Shown here: piece by piece, positions 1-12,763 of the stretch | How positions within the stretch are numbered: position 1 is the first letter of the stretch | Layout: each line of letters starts with the position of its first letter | Source of the DNA: Trichoplax adhaerens | Taxonomy: Eukaryota > Placozoa > Uniplacotomia > Trichoplacea > Trichoplacidae | NCBI RefSeq assembly: GCF_000150275.1 | Contig: NW_002060943.1 | Location: 9,456,209-9,520,208 of the forward strand | Reading direction: 5' to 3' | DNA: 64,000 nucleotides | The notes under the pieces: generated by a model | What the model was told of the DNA's origin: nothing | Seen by the model: only the letters and a program-made list of their open reading frames with translations | Database searches by the model: none | Program-made: the position numbers and the translations under genes

Positions 1-2024
1 CGTAATTGGATGCTATCAGTTATTCATTTTTATGATGATTTTAATTGTTGCTAATGTTTCGTTAGTAAGTATATTATTGTATCTCATTAAGCGTATGCGT
101 ACTAATTTGGGTACATGGAGACACATTAGCGCCAATATTGTAATATTTCTAGCTAAAACTGAAGTGACCCGCGCGAGATATGGTTATATTTCTATTGGAA
201 TTTGATATTTAGCTGAGGGACAGATTCCGTTTAATGCATTCGTACAAGCATTCACATTTTACTATTTGAATCGTAACATACGCGTATAAATCTTTGTAAA
301 ACGAAAATATTCTGCAATTTTTACCTTCAGATGATTCAGGAATCCTATCGTGCCAATAATATATAAATATTAAAATCGACCTTTAATTATTGGATAGAAA
401 CAAAAAATCAAAATTTAGAGTGTTAAAAAAAAATTTTAAATAATCACTGCGACGTATGTAAATGAGTTGCTTTAATATGAGTTTTTGTTTTCAATAGATG
501 CGTATGTTTCTAACCTTTAGAGGTAAATTAGTGTATGCTCGTATAAGACGATTAGTAATACATATTCTAATCTGATAGTTATCTGTAACCTGCCACTTAC
601 TTCAAAATCTATTGTTCGATTCCTTTTATTTATAGAATGACCTATACTTCGAGTTTTTGTACACAAAGTTTATTGTTGAGCTTCTTGTATCATATAGGGA
701 ATGGTATCAAGTTTAAAAATTACGCAAGTATCGATTAGTAAAGCAATACCATAGACTACAATCAAGCCGTAGAGGAATTCTTACCATGCTATAGCGTAGA
801 TGGAAATATGCCTTTAAATTACCATGGTTTTCGTTACCTAAAGAAGATGGAATACTATCACTATTATTATTACGAGGCAATTGTTATGAAGAGGTATACA
901 GTATCTAGGATTACTGATAACAAGCTAAATCTAAGGTAGGTATTCTAATTTTATGATAATGCCTGTAAATTTTTTTGTTTGGAAAGTGAAAGGCTTAAAT
1001 TGGTATAGAATTTCGGTAAGGTCTGGATTTCTTTTAATCCAGATAATTACTAATAAGCTATAACATTAAATTTTCTAGGTCATATCAGTAACATTCTCGA
1101 ACAACTAGAGAATCAATATCGACTTCTAAACTTTAATGTTCATAGTTCTATTAAACTTGAATGGCACAATAGGGTCTGTATCCAGAATAGCTTCTAATAA
1201 TATACTTAAACTTCGAAGGTATTCAATAATTTGATTATTTTACATTAAATGTTAAAATTTCGTTTCAGTTAAGCAATATTTTTATTATATTTCTGCGATA
1301 TAGTTGTATAAATACATTGCGAAATTTTCATTTGCTAGCAAACAGAAGAAGGCATAAAGACATATTCTGTCATCTCAAATGGTTATCATAGGTTCTAAAT
1401 TTGTAACCAGTCTTTAATCTCTATGAGAAAGCTCGTCCAGCTGATATTAAATTATAGATATTTCAATATACAGCTATATTATTTAGATGGTTGACTTACT
1501 AGCTCGCACTAATTGACCACTTTGTACACAAGTGCAATCAGAAAGTCGATAGTAGATTGATGAGTATATGCGAACATTCCTTCTAAAATATTCTTGAGCG
1601 AGTCATATGAACTCCATTTATAATTCATTAATATATTTAAAACTAGACGAAATTAAGCTATTTATAATGTAATAAATGCTCCTTAGTTTAAATATTAGAA
1701 ATTATGTGAATGAGGTAATCCAAATAATAACTAACGTATCGCGCAAGGATTAATGTCAAGTTATTATATGTTATAGTTATGCATTCGAAAGAATCAAACA
1801 AACAAGTAGAACAAAATAAAGTTATTTATTATTCTACTGCACCACAAAGTTAACTGACAAAGAAAAGAATTATTGTAGAGCAATACAGCTTAAATAATAA
1901 ATACATATTATAATTCACCCACGATACAGAACATAGCTACAATATGCTATATCTTAGAACTATCGTATCATACCGAAAAAGTACGTAATCAACCACAGTA
2001 TACAGTAATTATCATAAAATATAA

Positions 2025-2194
2025 NNNNNNNNNNNNNNNNNNNNNNNNNNNNNNNNNNNNNNNNNNNNNNNNNNNNNNNNNNNNNNNNNNNNNNNNNNNN
2101 NNNNNNNNNNNNNNNNNNNNNNNNNNNNNNNNNNNNNNNNNNNNNNNNNNNNNNNNNNNNNNNNNNNNNNNNNNNNNNNNNNNNNNNNNNNNNN
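2025..2194. other. assembly gap (170 N)
   Basis: A run of undetermined bases. The right flank begins directly with a block repeated almost perfectly at 48405, so the gap edge is a likely site of assembly error or of an unresolved repeat. Confidence 1.
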
Positions 2195-2517
2195 GTCTAC
2201 AATCAGACATGAATCATCACTACATTTTACAGTATTAATCAAACTGCTTACAATATTATTACTTTACCATTAATGTCCAACACCGTAAGGTATTGGGCAT
2301 CTTTACAATCTTAGTATTTCAAGTCGTATAACGTCCTGTACCATAATTAGTTAACAGCTATATTAGTGAATAACACTTTCTAATATAGTAGTTACCAGTC
2401 ACCTAAATCTAGCAGCACAAGAATATCTATTTTTAGAAACTTAACTATTCTAAATATAGTACACAACACAATCAAATATAGCTATCGCTACAAGCAAATA
2501 TAGGGTGCATCACTACA
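2195..2517. repeat. 323-bp duplicated block, copy 1
   Basis: This stretch matches 48405-48727 base for base except one A/G difference (2496 versus 48706). It begins right at the N gap, so its true left end is unknown. On the right the match stops after CACTACA and the flanks are unrelated. No open frame or clear terminal inverted repeat is visible. It may be a young non-autonomous transposon, a segmental duplication, or a gap-filling artefact. Confidence 0.9.
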
Positions 2518-5500
2518 ACTCCTAAGATACATAATCAATGTTGATTGGTGACGAATATTTCTTGAACATAGATTGAATGGAAATTTCATTTCTTCAGTTG
2601 ATGAGGATTTATTGCTATACATAAAAATCAGATTTACTGGTATAAAATATCCTAAATATATGATAATAAGACATTGAAATAAGTATACTTCTTCTAAAGA
2701 TTTAGTTACGATATAGCTCATTTCTAGTCTGAATCAAATGGAATCTTTAACTCTGCAGATGGACTATTGTTATTAAGAAATAAAACTTATTAAAAATCTA
2801 TCTATTTTGGGAATGTATTAGGTACGTACTAACTATAAAATTTAGATTATTTATTAAACTCATCTATTATCATTTTCAATATTTGCGATCCAGTACTTAT
2901 TGTTTGAAACAATACAGCAAAAAATGCAGGTGAAACCAAAGCTTGATTATAAATGCTATATTTCTTATCTGAGGATTAAAAGAATAGTGATAAAAAAATG
3001 TCGCAAATACTTCCTTCTGAAGAGCTAGTCAAATTTCTCTCAAATACAAGTTAAGCATCCAAATTTTAATAAGATAGTCTTGATAGGCGTTACTATGCTT
3101 AGAGATAAAAGAATGATGATATCGAACTTGATATCCACTTTCAGCTAATAAAATAAACTGCTATAAAATAAAAGATACTAATAGTAAACCCAGCTATATT
3201 TTAGCTTATAAAGTACAATTACAAGAAATTTCAACAGGCAGCGATTAACGATTTTTTGCAGAATAAAAGGAAATGAATTTTTTGACACTTTAAGATAAAT
3301 TCTAATACTTAGAATGGAATAATTCAGGCAAATGAGTATACAAAGGATCTCATACGCGTATTCACAGGTCCTAAAGAATTACAAATTATTAAAGATTATT
3401 TTACTAGATTATTATGCAGATAACGAAACGATTTATTATGATCTTTTTTAACGATGAATCTATTTTCATGGAAAAAATGTTAGCTATTTCTGCTCCCGAG
3501 CATTAGATTGATGTAACATTTTAGTAACCTTGCATAATATTATCTGAGATTATCATATCCTAAATGAGGTCATCAAATGAAATCATTTTTAAAAATTTGC
3601 TAAATTTAACCCTAAGCTGCTTGTTGTAGTTGAATATATAAACGATTCTTTTTGTCTTAGCTCTGCTATAAATAAATTCGATTATTTAACATTCATATAT
3701 TGTATAGTAGAAATAAAATAATTTCATACAAATATTAATTAACTAGTCTAAAGTTTGTCGTATATAAAATCAATTTGTATGCTTTTGATAAGTTTACAAT
3801 TTTATTCCTTTGTAGACTGCACTAGCAATAAAATTTCGAATGGAATATTTAAAGTATACTGTAAGTCGTATGATGCAGAGGTAACATCATCTGCAGCTAT
3901 AATGACTGAGTTTTACACTATAAGTCTATTATTTTGTATTGCTTTCCATAACCGAAAAATAATTGAATAAAATGAATGAGTCTACTATAATAGTCCTTGA
4001 TATAAAGCGAGATCGTTGTGGTTTTTTGTTCATGATTAAAGTCAACAGATAATCTGCATAATAATTTATGTAAAGATTTAGAATGTCACAGCTGTCAGTC
4101 AAGACTACAGTTACTTAATCAATCGATATTCACCGTGTATACAGAAAGAAAAAACTATATTTGATGTAAGATCAATTTAAGTCGCTGTTAAATATTTCTT
4201 ATTAATAGAACAAATATGTAGAAAAGCTATGGATAATGAGTCTGCAGCTACAAATGATAGATTATTGCAATTGTTTCGCGAAGAAATAATGTATAAAAAA
4301 TTAGATTATAAACCTACCACTTCCATAACTGTCCACACTTTCTATAGATATTATATGAAAGCTAATTCATGACAATCTTGTAAATCTGCGGGAAATCGTT
4401 ATCGATATTGATATTCTCTGAACTAGAAATGAACGATATTCAGTACACAATGAAAATGTTCAAGAGTATAAGTAGTTATCACAATACCTACAATCGATGA
4501 TTTTATTAAAGTCTAGATTAACGTTAGATGCAAATATTATAAAATGTTAATTAATTCATGACATGAATGTAGAAATTTTTCGTAAATCAAAATTCGCATG
4601 AACAGTATGGTAGTTAAGAGCTTTTGCTTAATTCCTTCTACATATTATTTAGATTGCTACTTTACACTGGAGCTTAGATTAGCATAGACAAAGATATTTG
4701 TAATTCTAGATATATTTTATAGGTGTTGTAGAAAAATAACAAAGAGAACTTTATTGTGTATATAAAATTGTGCTATACAGGGTTCTGATATATAGACAAC
4801 TATTTCCTTTGCATTCTTAACTATAGCGATAATTTATATTAACCAAGTTTTTTCCGTAAGTTTTGAGAAACAGAACGAAAGATATCGACAACTCATTCAA
4901 AAAATACAATTTTAGCGTAAGCACGCATTTACTTAAAGTATCTTGCGGTTTTACTGATTACATAATTATTTATCCAGTTGTCAATGCTTGATAAAAGTTC
5001 TTTAGGCTTGCTATGAGATTAAGATGTCACATATAATTTTTTTTAAGTTAATCCTGTGAACAGTGAAGATCATGACTGCAGGATTGTAGTAGTCTACAAT
5101 GGTAATTTGCTGTATCACAATATATAAATTTCGATTATCGTGGCAAATCGCAGAAAATCCAGCAGGGCAGATCTAGGAGATAGACAGACGGATACAGGGC
5201 TTCAAAAATCGCCAAGAGTTTAAGCATGCGCGAGTGTTTCCATAGCAACCAAATAGCATCATAATTAAAGTATCGGTACAAATTGCCGACAGGCTTGAAA
5301 TAATAGTGGGTTTCTAAAATTTAGAATACACATTACGGTATATGTATACGTATAACGACTAGATAAGTAATTCTTACTTATATATCACTACTTTACGAAT
5401 AGAACTTTAAATATAAAAAGGATACCATACTAATGAGTTCTCCTATGTTGTAGCGCGGCTAGTGATAATTTATAGCTCTAATAGTCCATGAAAATAGTTT

Positions 5501-5609
5501 ATAAATAAAGTAGGAGTTTTATCTTGTGTAATACGGCATCTCGATCAATACCAGGCATAGAACTTTTAGATTATTGATACTGGGGATTTCATAACTACTC
5601 ATTCGAAAC

Positions 5610-6164
5610 ATGGCGAGGCCTCATATGGATACTAGAAGGCAAAATTTTTGGACGGAGCTAATTCAGAAAGAAGATTACATCAGATTGACGTGGCATGAAA
5701 GGTTTCGAAGAATTAGAAAGGAGAAAGCGGAGCTCAATTTCGCTACTAAGCCAGTATATCGAAAAGAAATTACTAGGGCAATTCAAAGTGAGAAACTGCC
5801 TAAGTTGACAAATCTGGAGGCATCAAGTACGCTAACGCGTAAGATCAAAGTGGAAAGCGATAAAGTGGAAAGCGACGGTCCTTCTGCGTCAGCAGTTTTA
5901 TTCGAAATGCGCCCACCATCAAGTAAAACGAAGTCTTTACTTTATAAAGGGTATAGTGCTATTGGAGAAGGACGGGCAGCTTATTTGCAAGCCAGAAAAA
6001 TTGTTAATCCTGAAGGAAAATATGAGTTCCCTCTAACTTCGAGTCTCGAATACGGATGGAAAATTTCTGATGTTAATTCTGATATTAAACAAACAAAATT
6101 TGGTAGATCTAGAATTGTCAAAGATTCCTTTTATAGGTCTAATGGAGTCTTCGGTGGAAATTAG
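5610..6164 (+). CDS. SPMIP1: SPMIP1/ATP6V1FNB-like ciliary microtubule inner protein
   Basis: Single-exon frame of 184 residues ending in TAG. The N-terminus (MDTRRQNFW, then ELIQKE) and the C-terminal block (LYKGYS, GEGRAAYLQAR, PEGKYEFP, SSLEYGW, then GRSRIVKDSFY) resemble the sperm-associated microtubule inner protein 1 family, formerly ATP6V1FNB. Members of that family are small basic proteins that sit inside doublet microtubules of motile axonemes. The pattern of short conserved motifs separated by a variable middle, and the length, both fit. I infer a ciliary or sperm-tail role. No signal peptide or membrane segment is present. It stands alone, with no palindromic cluster upstream, unlike most other genes here. 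The family call rests on motif memory only. Confidence 0.6.
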   Translation: MARPHMDTRRQNFWTELIQKEDYIRLTWHERFRRIRKEKAELNFATKPVYRKEITRAIQSEKLPKLTNLEASSTLTRKIKVESDKVESDGPSASAVLFEMRPPSSKTKSLLYKGYSAIGEGRAAYLQARKIVNPEGKYEFPLTSSLEYGWKISDVNSDIKQTKFGRSRIVKDSFYRSNGVFGGN

Positions 6165-9100
6165 TCTTTTATCATTAATGGATAACTAATAATTGTGCCA
6201 TATTAGGTCGTGCTTTTGGTAATTATGCTTTAATACATTGACAATATCTTAATTAGTATTGATCTATTTACGGTTAGCACTCACTATTCTTTACTAAACC
6301 ACCTACAATTGCTAATAAAATTTGGATGATAAAGATTAGTTCATACTACTACCTCTGTATCACCAATCCAAATCATGGTCGAGTGAGATTTTGTAATGAA
6401 TTAGCTTATCTAATCTGTAAGGAAAATTTTTTTTATAAGCTACCATGGCATGACACCAAAAATATCTTACAACTTATTTTCTTTAGATACTAGGGTATTC
6501 TAGACATTTATTCTACTGTAGAGCTTATGAAGCTGGAGAGCGTCAGCCTAGCACTTTCCTTTTAATTAATGATTATGTAATATACTGTAACACTGTATAC
6601 ACATTAGAAGAAATAGTTAGCTTGTCTTAGTATATCACAAGGGCGTTTTAAGTTTATAGTGTATACTGTCTTAAGATTGGCTCTTTTGTATTTATTGGAG
6701 CCTCTATGATTGCATTACTTTATATTTTATAAATAAATGATGTATTTCATAAGACTTTCTCCGGTTATGCACTTTAAACAATCCTGAAAATATAAAAATG
6801 TTTCACAATAAATCTAGATTGCTATGCTTTATTTAATCTCTATGAAACATAAATGTGAAGATTGGGTTCTGCACGAAAATAGATTATAAATTAAACAGTA
6901 ACAAATATGATATGATGACACAAGCATCATATGTATAACTGCAGCAAGGCAAAGAAGAGATACCTCTGCAGATTTGTATAATCTGAAGTTTCTGTTCAGT
7001 TATAAAGAAATTCTATTTGCTGAGTCGAATAAAGGGGAGTTTTCAAGAAATTAAACTACTAATAGCAAACTTTACTATTCTCTAACGTTCCAGTAAAGAT
7101 CGACTAATATAGCTTATAGCTATGTCGTCTGTATATTATGTCTTTATCGACGTCGGGATAAGCCGCATGCTCTAATCTCCGATATGAATGAGTTTAAGTA
7201 TTTAACAGATCAATATAATCAATACAATGCATTCTATACACGTACTAAATTAACATTTGATTACTTTTTCAAAATGCTAAACAGCTTATACGATCATACT
7301 CTTATTTGGCAACTTTGAAATTAATCAAAAAATATTTCTGTTGACTTTATTAACCATGGAGTTCTAGATATAGGGTAGGTATAAGGCATCTAGTAGTACA
7401 TTAGTCAATCAATTCAGGTAAAGATTCCTTACAGTTAGTGTATGTGATAATATTTCAATTCGTAATAGGATGTAAATTTAGGCTTGTCATTTTTTACGTG
7501 AATTGATTCTTTAATATATGACGATATTAAATTTAACGAACAAAATTTATCTACTTTGGAACTACACACTATATTATATGATACTATAATAAATCTGCGA
7601 TGAAGATAAATAACGGTAAATATTAAGGATTCTAACTAAATGATTTTGTAGATCAATAGAAATACTGTATCAGAGTACAACAACTTCGATAAGTTGTTTT
7701 ACCGTATTAACTGGAATAAAAATGGAGTACTTCTATTAGGATATAGTCTTAGTAATACAGTATTGCTATTTTATGATAATTGTAATCATTCGTAATATTT
7801 ATTTGTACATGAGCCTACAATATATCTTAATCTTTGGTCTTATTCTTCTTGTCTTTTGAAGCATAAATCTTCTGTTTTTATTCTCTTAAACGCTTATACG
7901 TGTATTGTTACCTTACAGTAAACTTATTTTTCTCCTATTCCGCACTCTTGTTGGGCGTAGAAGCTGCGATTATGAAAGTATTACATCTAGTTGCGATACT
8001 TTTGGGATCCTTGGGCCAAGGAATTTTGCTGCCATGTGATACTGTACGCATTGAACGCATCTATTTAACTATTTGTAAGATAGATTTTGGGAGTTTTCTA
8101 TATCATATATAGCCTGAATAAATATATTTCTGGTATTCCAAAGACCGTTTTTTAATTTACATTTGCCACGTTGTAAATCTTATATACATATAGAGTTTTA
8201 GCAAGAATAAATGTAAATCATCATGCAAATTTATACAGAACCCAATGTTGTGAGTCGCTTATGACATTCATATTATCATGGAATCATATTACGTCCAATG
8301 CTGCTGTCTGTGTAGGCTAAATGTATGGTACTTACATAGATAGCTGCTGAGAATAGTATAAGAAAAATGGGGGAGTTGTTTATATTAAACCATAGAAATA
8401 AGCACTTAGATATTCTCCGCTCATTTGGATAAAATTGTCAAACATAAGAGGTGTACAAAAACTAATATAAAATACTTTGCAATGTATCACAGTGCTGTAT
8501 ATCTACGCATATCGACAATGTAACGGTTATACTGAAGTAAAGCCATCCACAAAAGAAACCGCAGCAAGGACCGTTGCAGTTGTTTTTGACTTCTTCACCG
8601 AATATGGATAAAGTACTCCAAATTACGAAAATGTTCATTTTTCACCTATTGTTACAATAAGTTGTAATCACATATAGACTCAGTGAATTCAGTAACACGC
8701 AGAAATGCCTAGTTGAAATAGCCACAGCTCATCGTGTTCGGTGATCTTTTGCATCATCTTATTGACGGACACTGATACTATTCCGTTGATACGTCTTTAT
8801 TACTTCTAATAATTTTTTGATTTCAAATTGGTTTGAGGAAGGAAACTTTCCACTTTTTTCCATCTTTTGTAAGGCCAAACAATGCGAGATGCTTTGCCAA
8901 CTATTAAGCCAAGAGCTATCTAACGATTAGAACAATTTCAATATCATTTTTTAATGAATGAACTACTGTGCCACAAATACGACATATGCCCGTCAAGCTA
9001 TCTTAAGGATTAGGAAGACTGTTATTTTTTCGAATGTGTATTAAGATTGCTATTATAAGCTAAACGGAATTACCGTACGAACAGTATTGAGGGTAAAAGT

Positions 9101-12084
9101 TAAATTAATTTTTCAAATTTGTGCTGTCATGTAGATAACTTACTGGACCAAAAATATTACTATCTAAACTGTTACGTCCATCGCCCTCCACCCAACAGTG
9201 GCCCTTTGGTATTATTATACAGGGATACTTCGAGGAGGTACTAAAAAGGAAAGAATAAAATTAATAAGGTATCAAGGTTCCATCATTGCCTAAACTATAA
9301 TTAATGCCAAAGCAACAAACAAGTAGCATCTAACTTATATGGCTTTCTTGATTACATCAGCAACAACTAATAAACAGCATGTGATAGCACGTTTGGCTAA
9401 CAATGAGCCAAGAGTTGAAGGTAAAAGATATTTTAGTTCGCATGTTGCTTTGAATAGTAATAACTAACGAATGCAGATGTTATCTCTGAGTAGTGTTCTC
9501 TAGTTACTATCATATCTCAAGTAAGATCCACGGCTGTCTAGACAACTATGACGAATATGAGCTACCGTATCTGTTTAATCAGTTAGTGTTAAGTAATTAT
9601 ATAAATTCTACAATACAAACTTCTAGGACATACTTGTACAAAGAGAAAATTTTTGTGATATACGAGTTGAAATAGTTAAAATGTGAAGTAATACCATATC
9701 AACAGCCTACCAAACAGTTAGTTATTAGTGCTATGTGACGTGTGTTTGCTGAATGCTGAGTATTTCGAAAACCCTCTCTTTACTGTAAATCTAAATCTAG
9801 AGCCACTTATTTACAATATGTATTTTCTTCTACTTACAGTATTATAATTATTAAAATTCACAAAGAATGCGTTCGGCTTCCAACAAATAGAATAAAACTA
9901 CCAACTTTAATTATTAGTTTTCGATTTGACAGTATCAAGACAACATCAAACTCAATTTCGAATCTCAGCACCATAGCTTTGAGTTATTTATTCGTCAGAG
10001 GCATATTGATGATTATACTTATGTTATAATCGTACAAAGAACAGCTGACGACAAGCAGCTATTAAGTCAGCTTGTCGTTACTAGATTGTAGACAATACCT
10101 AAATGTTAATTTTTATTTACCTGATTCTGTCACCTTCAAGAGCAATAACTCTCTTAATTAAGAAAGTTGCTGGTTTCCGAGGATGACTATATTGCATCAT
10201 GGATAAGGAAACGATTATAAATTAAGTACTTTCTTTTCTAGCTTATGTGTTAATTTAATACGTTAAGAGTGGGTATAATACGTGAAGAATTGGGGCTGTA
10301 TACAGATATAAATTTTTTGTGATACGAGTGTACCTCTACCCAAAAAGTTGATGGGCTACATCTAGTATTAGAAGATTTACTTAATACAACATTTGCAACC
10401 GTGCACTATTAATGTAGAGTGTAATATCACTATGGAAAAAATACGGTAATACGAGTATCTACGTTAATTCGTATACTGTATCAGGTGTGAAGATAGGCAT
10501 CAAAATTGTAATCTAGCAACAACAAAGCTCTATCAAGCTTGATCATTCGACATACAGTAAGTAATTAATAAGTGCTAGTGCGCCTGCTTGCTCATATCAA
10601 TAGTTTGCAGTTGAAATCAAAAGATTATTGAACAAGAATGTAGATTTGCAGTATACTGTATACAGTTTAGTAAGCTGGAATGTCTTTAAGTTGAAAATAA
10701 CAGTTCAACGAAAGAGTGTACTGCAGATATCGCTACAAAGAAACTTACGTGAACGCCACTACATCTCCTCGTTTTATTTCGTAGTGCCGGATGGCCCACG
10801 TACTAAAAAATACGTAATCTTCTGATTTACCGCTCGGATTAAAAGTCGGCTAGCGAAGAAAGCAGGCAAACATTAAAAATACGAAGTGCTCTATTTTATG
10901 AAGTTTTGCACACGTACTATACATAAACGATCTTAGATTGAGAGTTGGCTTTTCTGATCAAGTTGTATAGAGCATGCATTCTATTTTTTTGCAGTATTTA
11001 CTACACTCTATTATACGGAGATGTACGCAAAAGGGTCAATTTTAGCCATACTATAAGGTATTAATCATAGCAGATGCGTTGCAATAGCATTAATAATAAA
11101 AAATTGGAATGTTCCTATTGCTCATTGCTGGAAACATCGAAACACAATTGTTGCTATTATAATGTAATTCATTATGTTTACGTTGAAGTCTTTTTATGCA
11201 GGATTAACTTCTTACGTATAAATCTATATGCAATTTCTGAACATATGCGTATAGTAGACTTATTGGATTTGTAAAGTAAATTTTCCCCAGTTGATCCAGA
11301 AATTATAATCCTCTACAGTACAGTATAGTATCATAATTTATCAGTTCAGCTGGTTTGCATCCATATACACAGATACTGTATTCCATAATAAATAATGAAT
11401 GTGATTCAGTACCGTCATTGATGAGCCATCGATTACTGATATGTACCCAATATAATTGCGGAAGGTACTTGCACCCACATAAGACACGGTAAAAATCATT
11501 AAACCTGAAAATGTAAATTCTTTGAGGTATGTCTTCCACTGCAAGTGTGCCATTCTCTCTGGTTACAACTTGTCAAAGTACAGTTACGACTAATGATATT
11601 ACTGGGACAGTAAAATTGAGATCAATTTTATTTTATTTGCATTTACACTTGGATTAATATCATTGAATGAAAAGGGAAATCTGATAAAGCAAAGTACAAT
11701 ACTGCGGTACATTGATGCGAAGTATCACGAGTAGCAAACATTCTAATACGTGATCATCTGCAAGGCTGCAACTGTCCACGATTGTCAACATCCAACGGCC
11801 GCTGGTCGTCACCGGCAGAGTACTTACTATGGACTTTGTACAGTACTGTACTTGGCATTCATTATTTTGCATTAAACCACCACTTCGACTGTACACTTAG
11901 TATGGGTAGTCTGGTACTGTAATCCCTAATTTATTATGCACAGATGATTGGATGATCTGTTGACATATTCTCCATTAATTAAGTAGCGACTTCAGTAAAA
12001 TTGCGGGATTAATGAATATTTATGACTGATCAAAATACCTTTAGTACCGTATTTCTTCTAAAGGTATTTGGTTAATACAGTAGT
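6165..12084. other. long intergenic region, nothing assigned
   Basis: Nearly 6 kb without a recognisable gene. At 8540-8610 (+) the translation contains KETAARTVAVVFDFF, faintly like an integrase core, but no extended match could be followed. At 11290-11900 (-) several stretches have balanced codon use (for example NGTLAVEDIPQRIYIF) but could not be joined into a model. The gap may hold decayed mobile elements or an unidentified minus-strand gene divergent from RFT1. Confidence 0.4.
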
Positions 12085-12500
12085 GCCATGATACAGTGTA
12101 CAGTACTGTATACTGTATGACATACTGTATAAAGTACTGTACACTACAGTATACTGTACAGTACACAGTACTGTACTTCGATCTTTTGCATTCTGGTGAT
12201 CAGGACCTGATCCGGACCAGACTAGACCAGACCAGACTAGACCAGACCAGACCAGACCATGAAGACCTCTGTACTGTACTGTACAGTGTACAGTACTGTA
12301 CTCAGTGTACTGTAGTGCTTCGATCTTTTGCATTCTGGTTATCAGGACCGGATCCGGACTAGACCAGACCATGAAGACTACAGTACAGTACAGTACTGTA
12401 CAGTGTACAGTGTACAGTACCATACATCGTACTGTAAATAATAATACAAAGTACAGTACTTTACAGTACTATATACTGTACTTTACAGTATACAGTACTG
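12085..12500. repeat. palindromic GTAC cluster upstream of RFT1
   Basis: Dense interlocking palindromes made of CAGTAC, GTACTG and TGTACA (for example TACAGTACTGTACA). Two copies of a cassette starting CTTCGATCTTTTGCATTCTGG lie at 12176 and 12318, a period of 142 bp, each followed by TCCGGACCAG or a variant. In the first copy this runs into a GACCAGACTA tandem repeat (about 12206-12262). Open frames across this stretch are by-products of the repeat. It ends about 260 bp before the RFT1 start codon. Confidence 0.9.
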
Positions 12501-12694
12501 TATTCTTGTTAGCAAAGTTTGGGTCTATTTCTCATACAAATTCATACAAGTTAGACACACAAACCTTCTATGACGTTTTTATGACACTCGATCCATACAG
12601 AATCGTACTGTACGATAGTATAGAACCTGCACACTGTTCAGTGTACAGTACACTACCGTTCAGATTCAGCCGCAATCAGAGGCTCAGCTGAACG

Positions 12695-12716
12695 CAAATG
12701 CAAATGCAAATGCTGT
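12695..12716 (+). promoter_or_regulatory. overlapping octamer (ATGCAAAT) motifs
   Basis: Two complete overlapping ATGCAAAT octamers (12698-12705 and 12704-12711) plus flanking partial copies, ending about 50 bp before the RFT1 ATG. ATGCAAAT is the classical POU-homeodomain binding site. It could also be a simple hexamer repeat; function is inferred from sequence and position only. Confidence 0.4.
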
Positions 12717-12763
12717 TCTGCTAAACTAGTATCCCACAAAGTTATAGCAATATACTACGAAAG

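Larger units (their letters stand above)
1..5609. other. gene-poor region, no assigned gene
   Basis: No protein family is recognisable here. It is AT-rich with short open frames of the length expected by chance. It contains an N gap (2025-2194), one copy of a duplicated block (2195-2517), and a weak group of coding-looking fragments at about 4229-4915 on the plus strand, described as a finding. A frame open from base 2 to 205 is hydrophobic and could be the end of an upstream gene, but nothing supports that beyond its length. Confidence 0.5.

Noticed and set aside
2-205. Hydrophobic open frame at the window edge
   Set aside because: 67 codons is within chance length here, and a good donor-like GTAAGT sits inside it; no family match.
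8540-8610. Integrase-like peptide KETAARTVAVVFDFF
   Set aside because: Match too short, no DDE context or flanking retroelement domains could be followed.
12058-12691. Open frames of 88-128 codons on both strands over the RFT1 upstream cluster
   Set aside because: They read as Tyr/Ser/Thr/Val/Cys repeats because the DNA is a GTAC palindrome array; both strands are open at once, which marks repeat DNA and not coding sequence.
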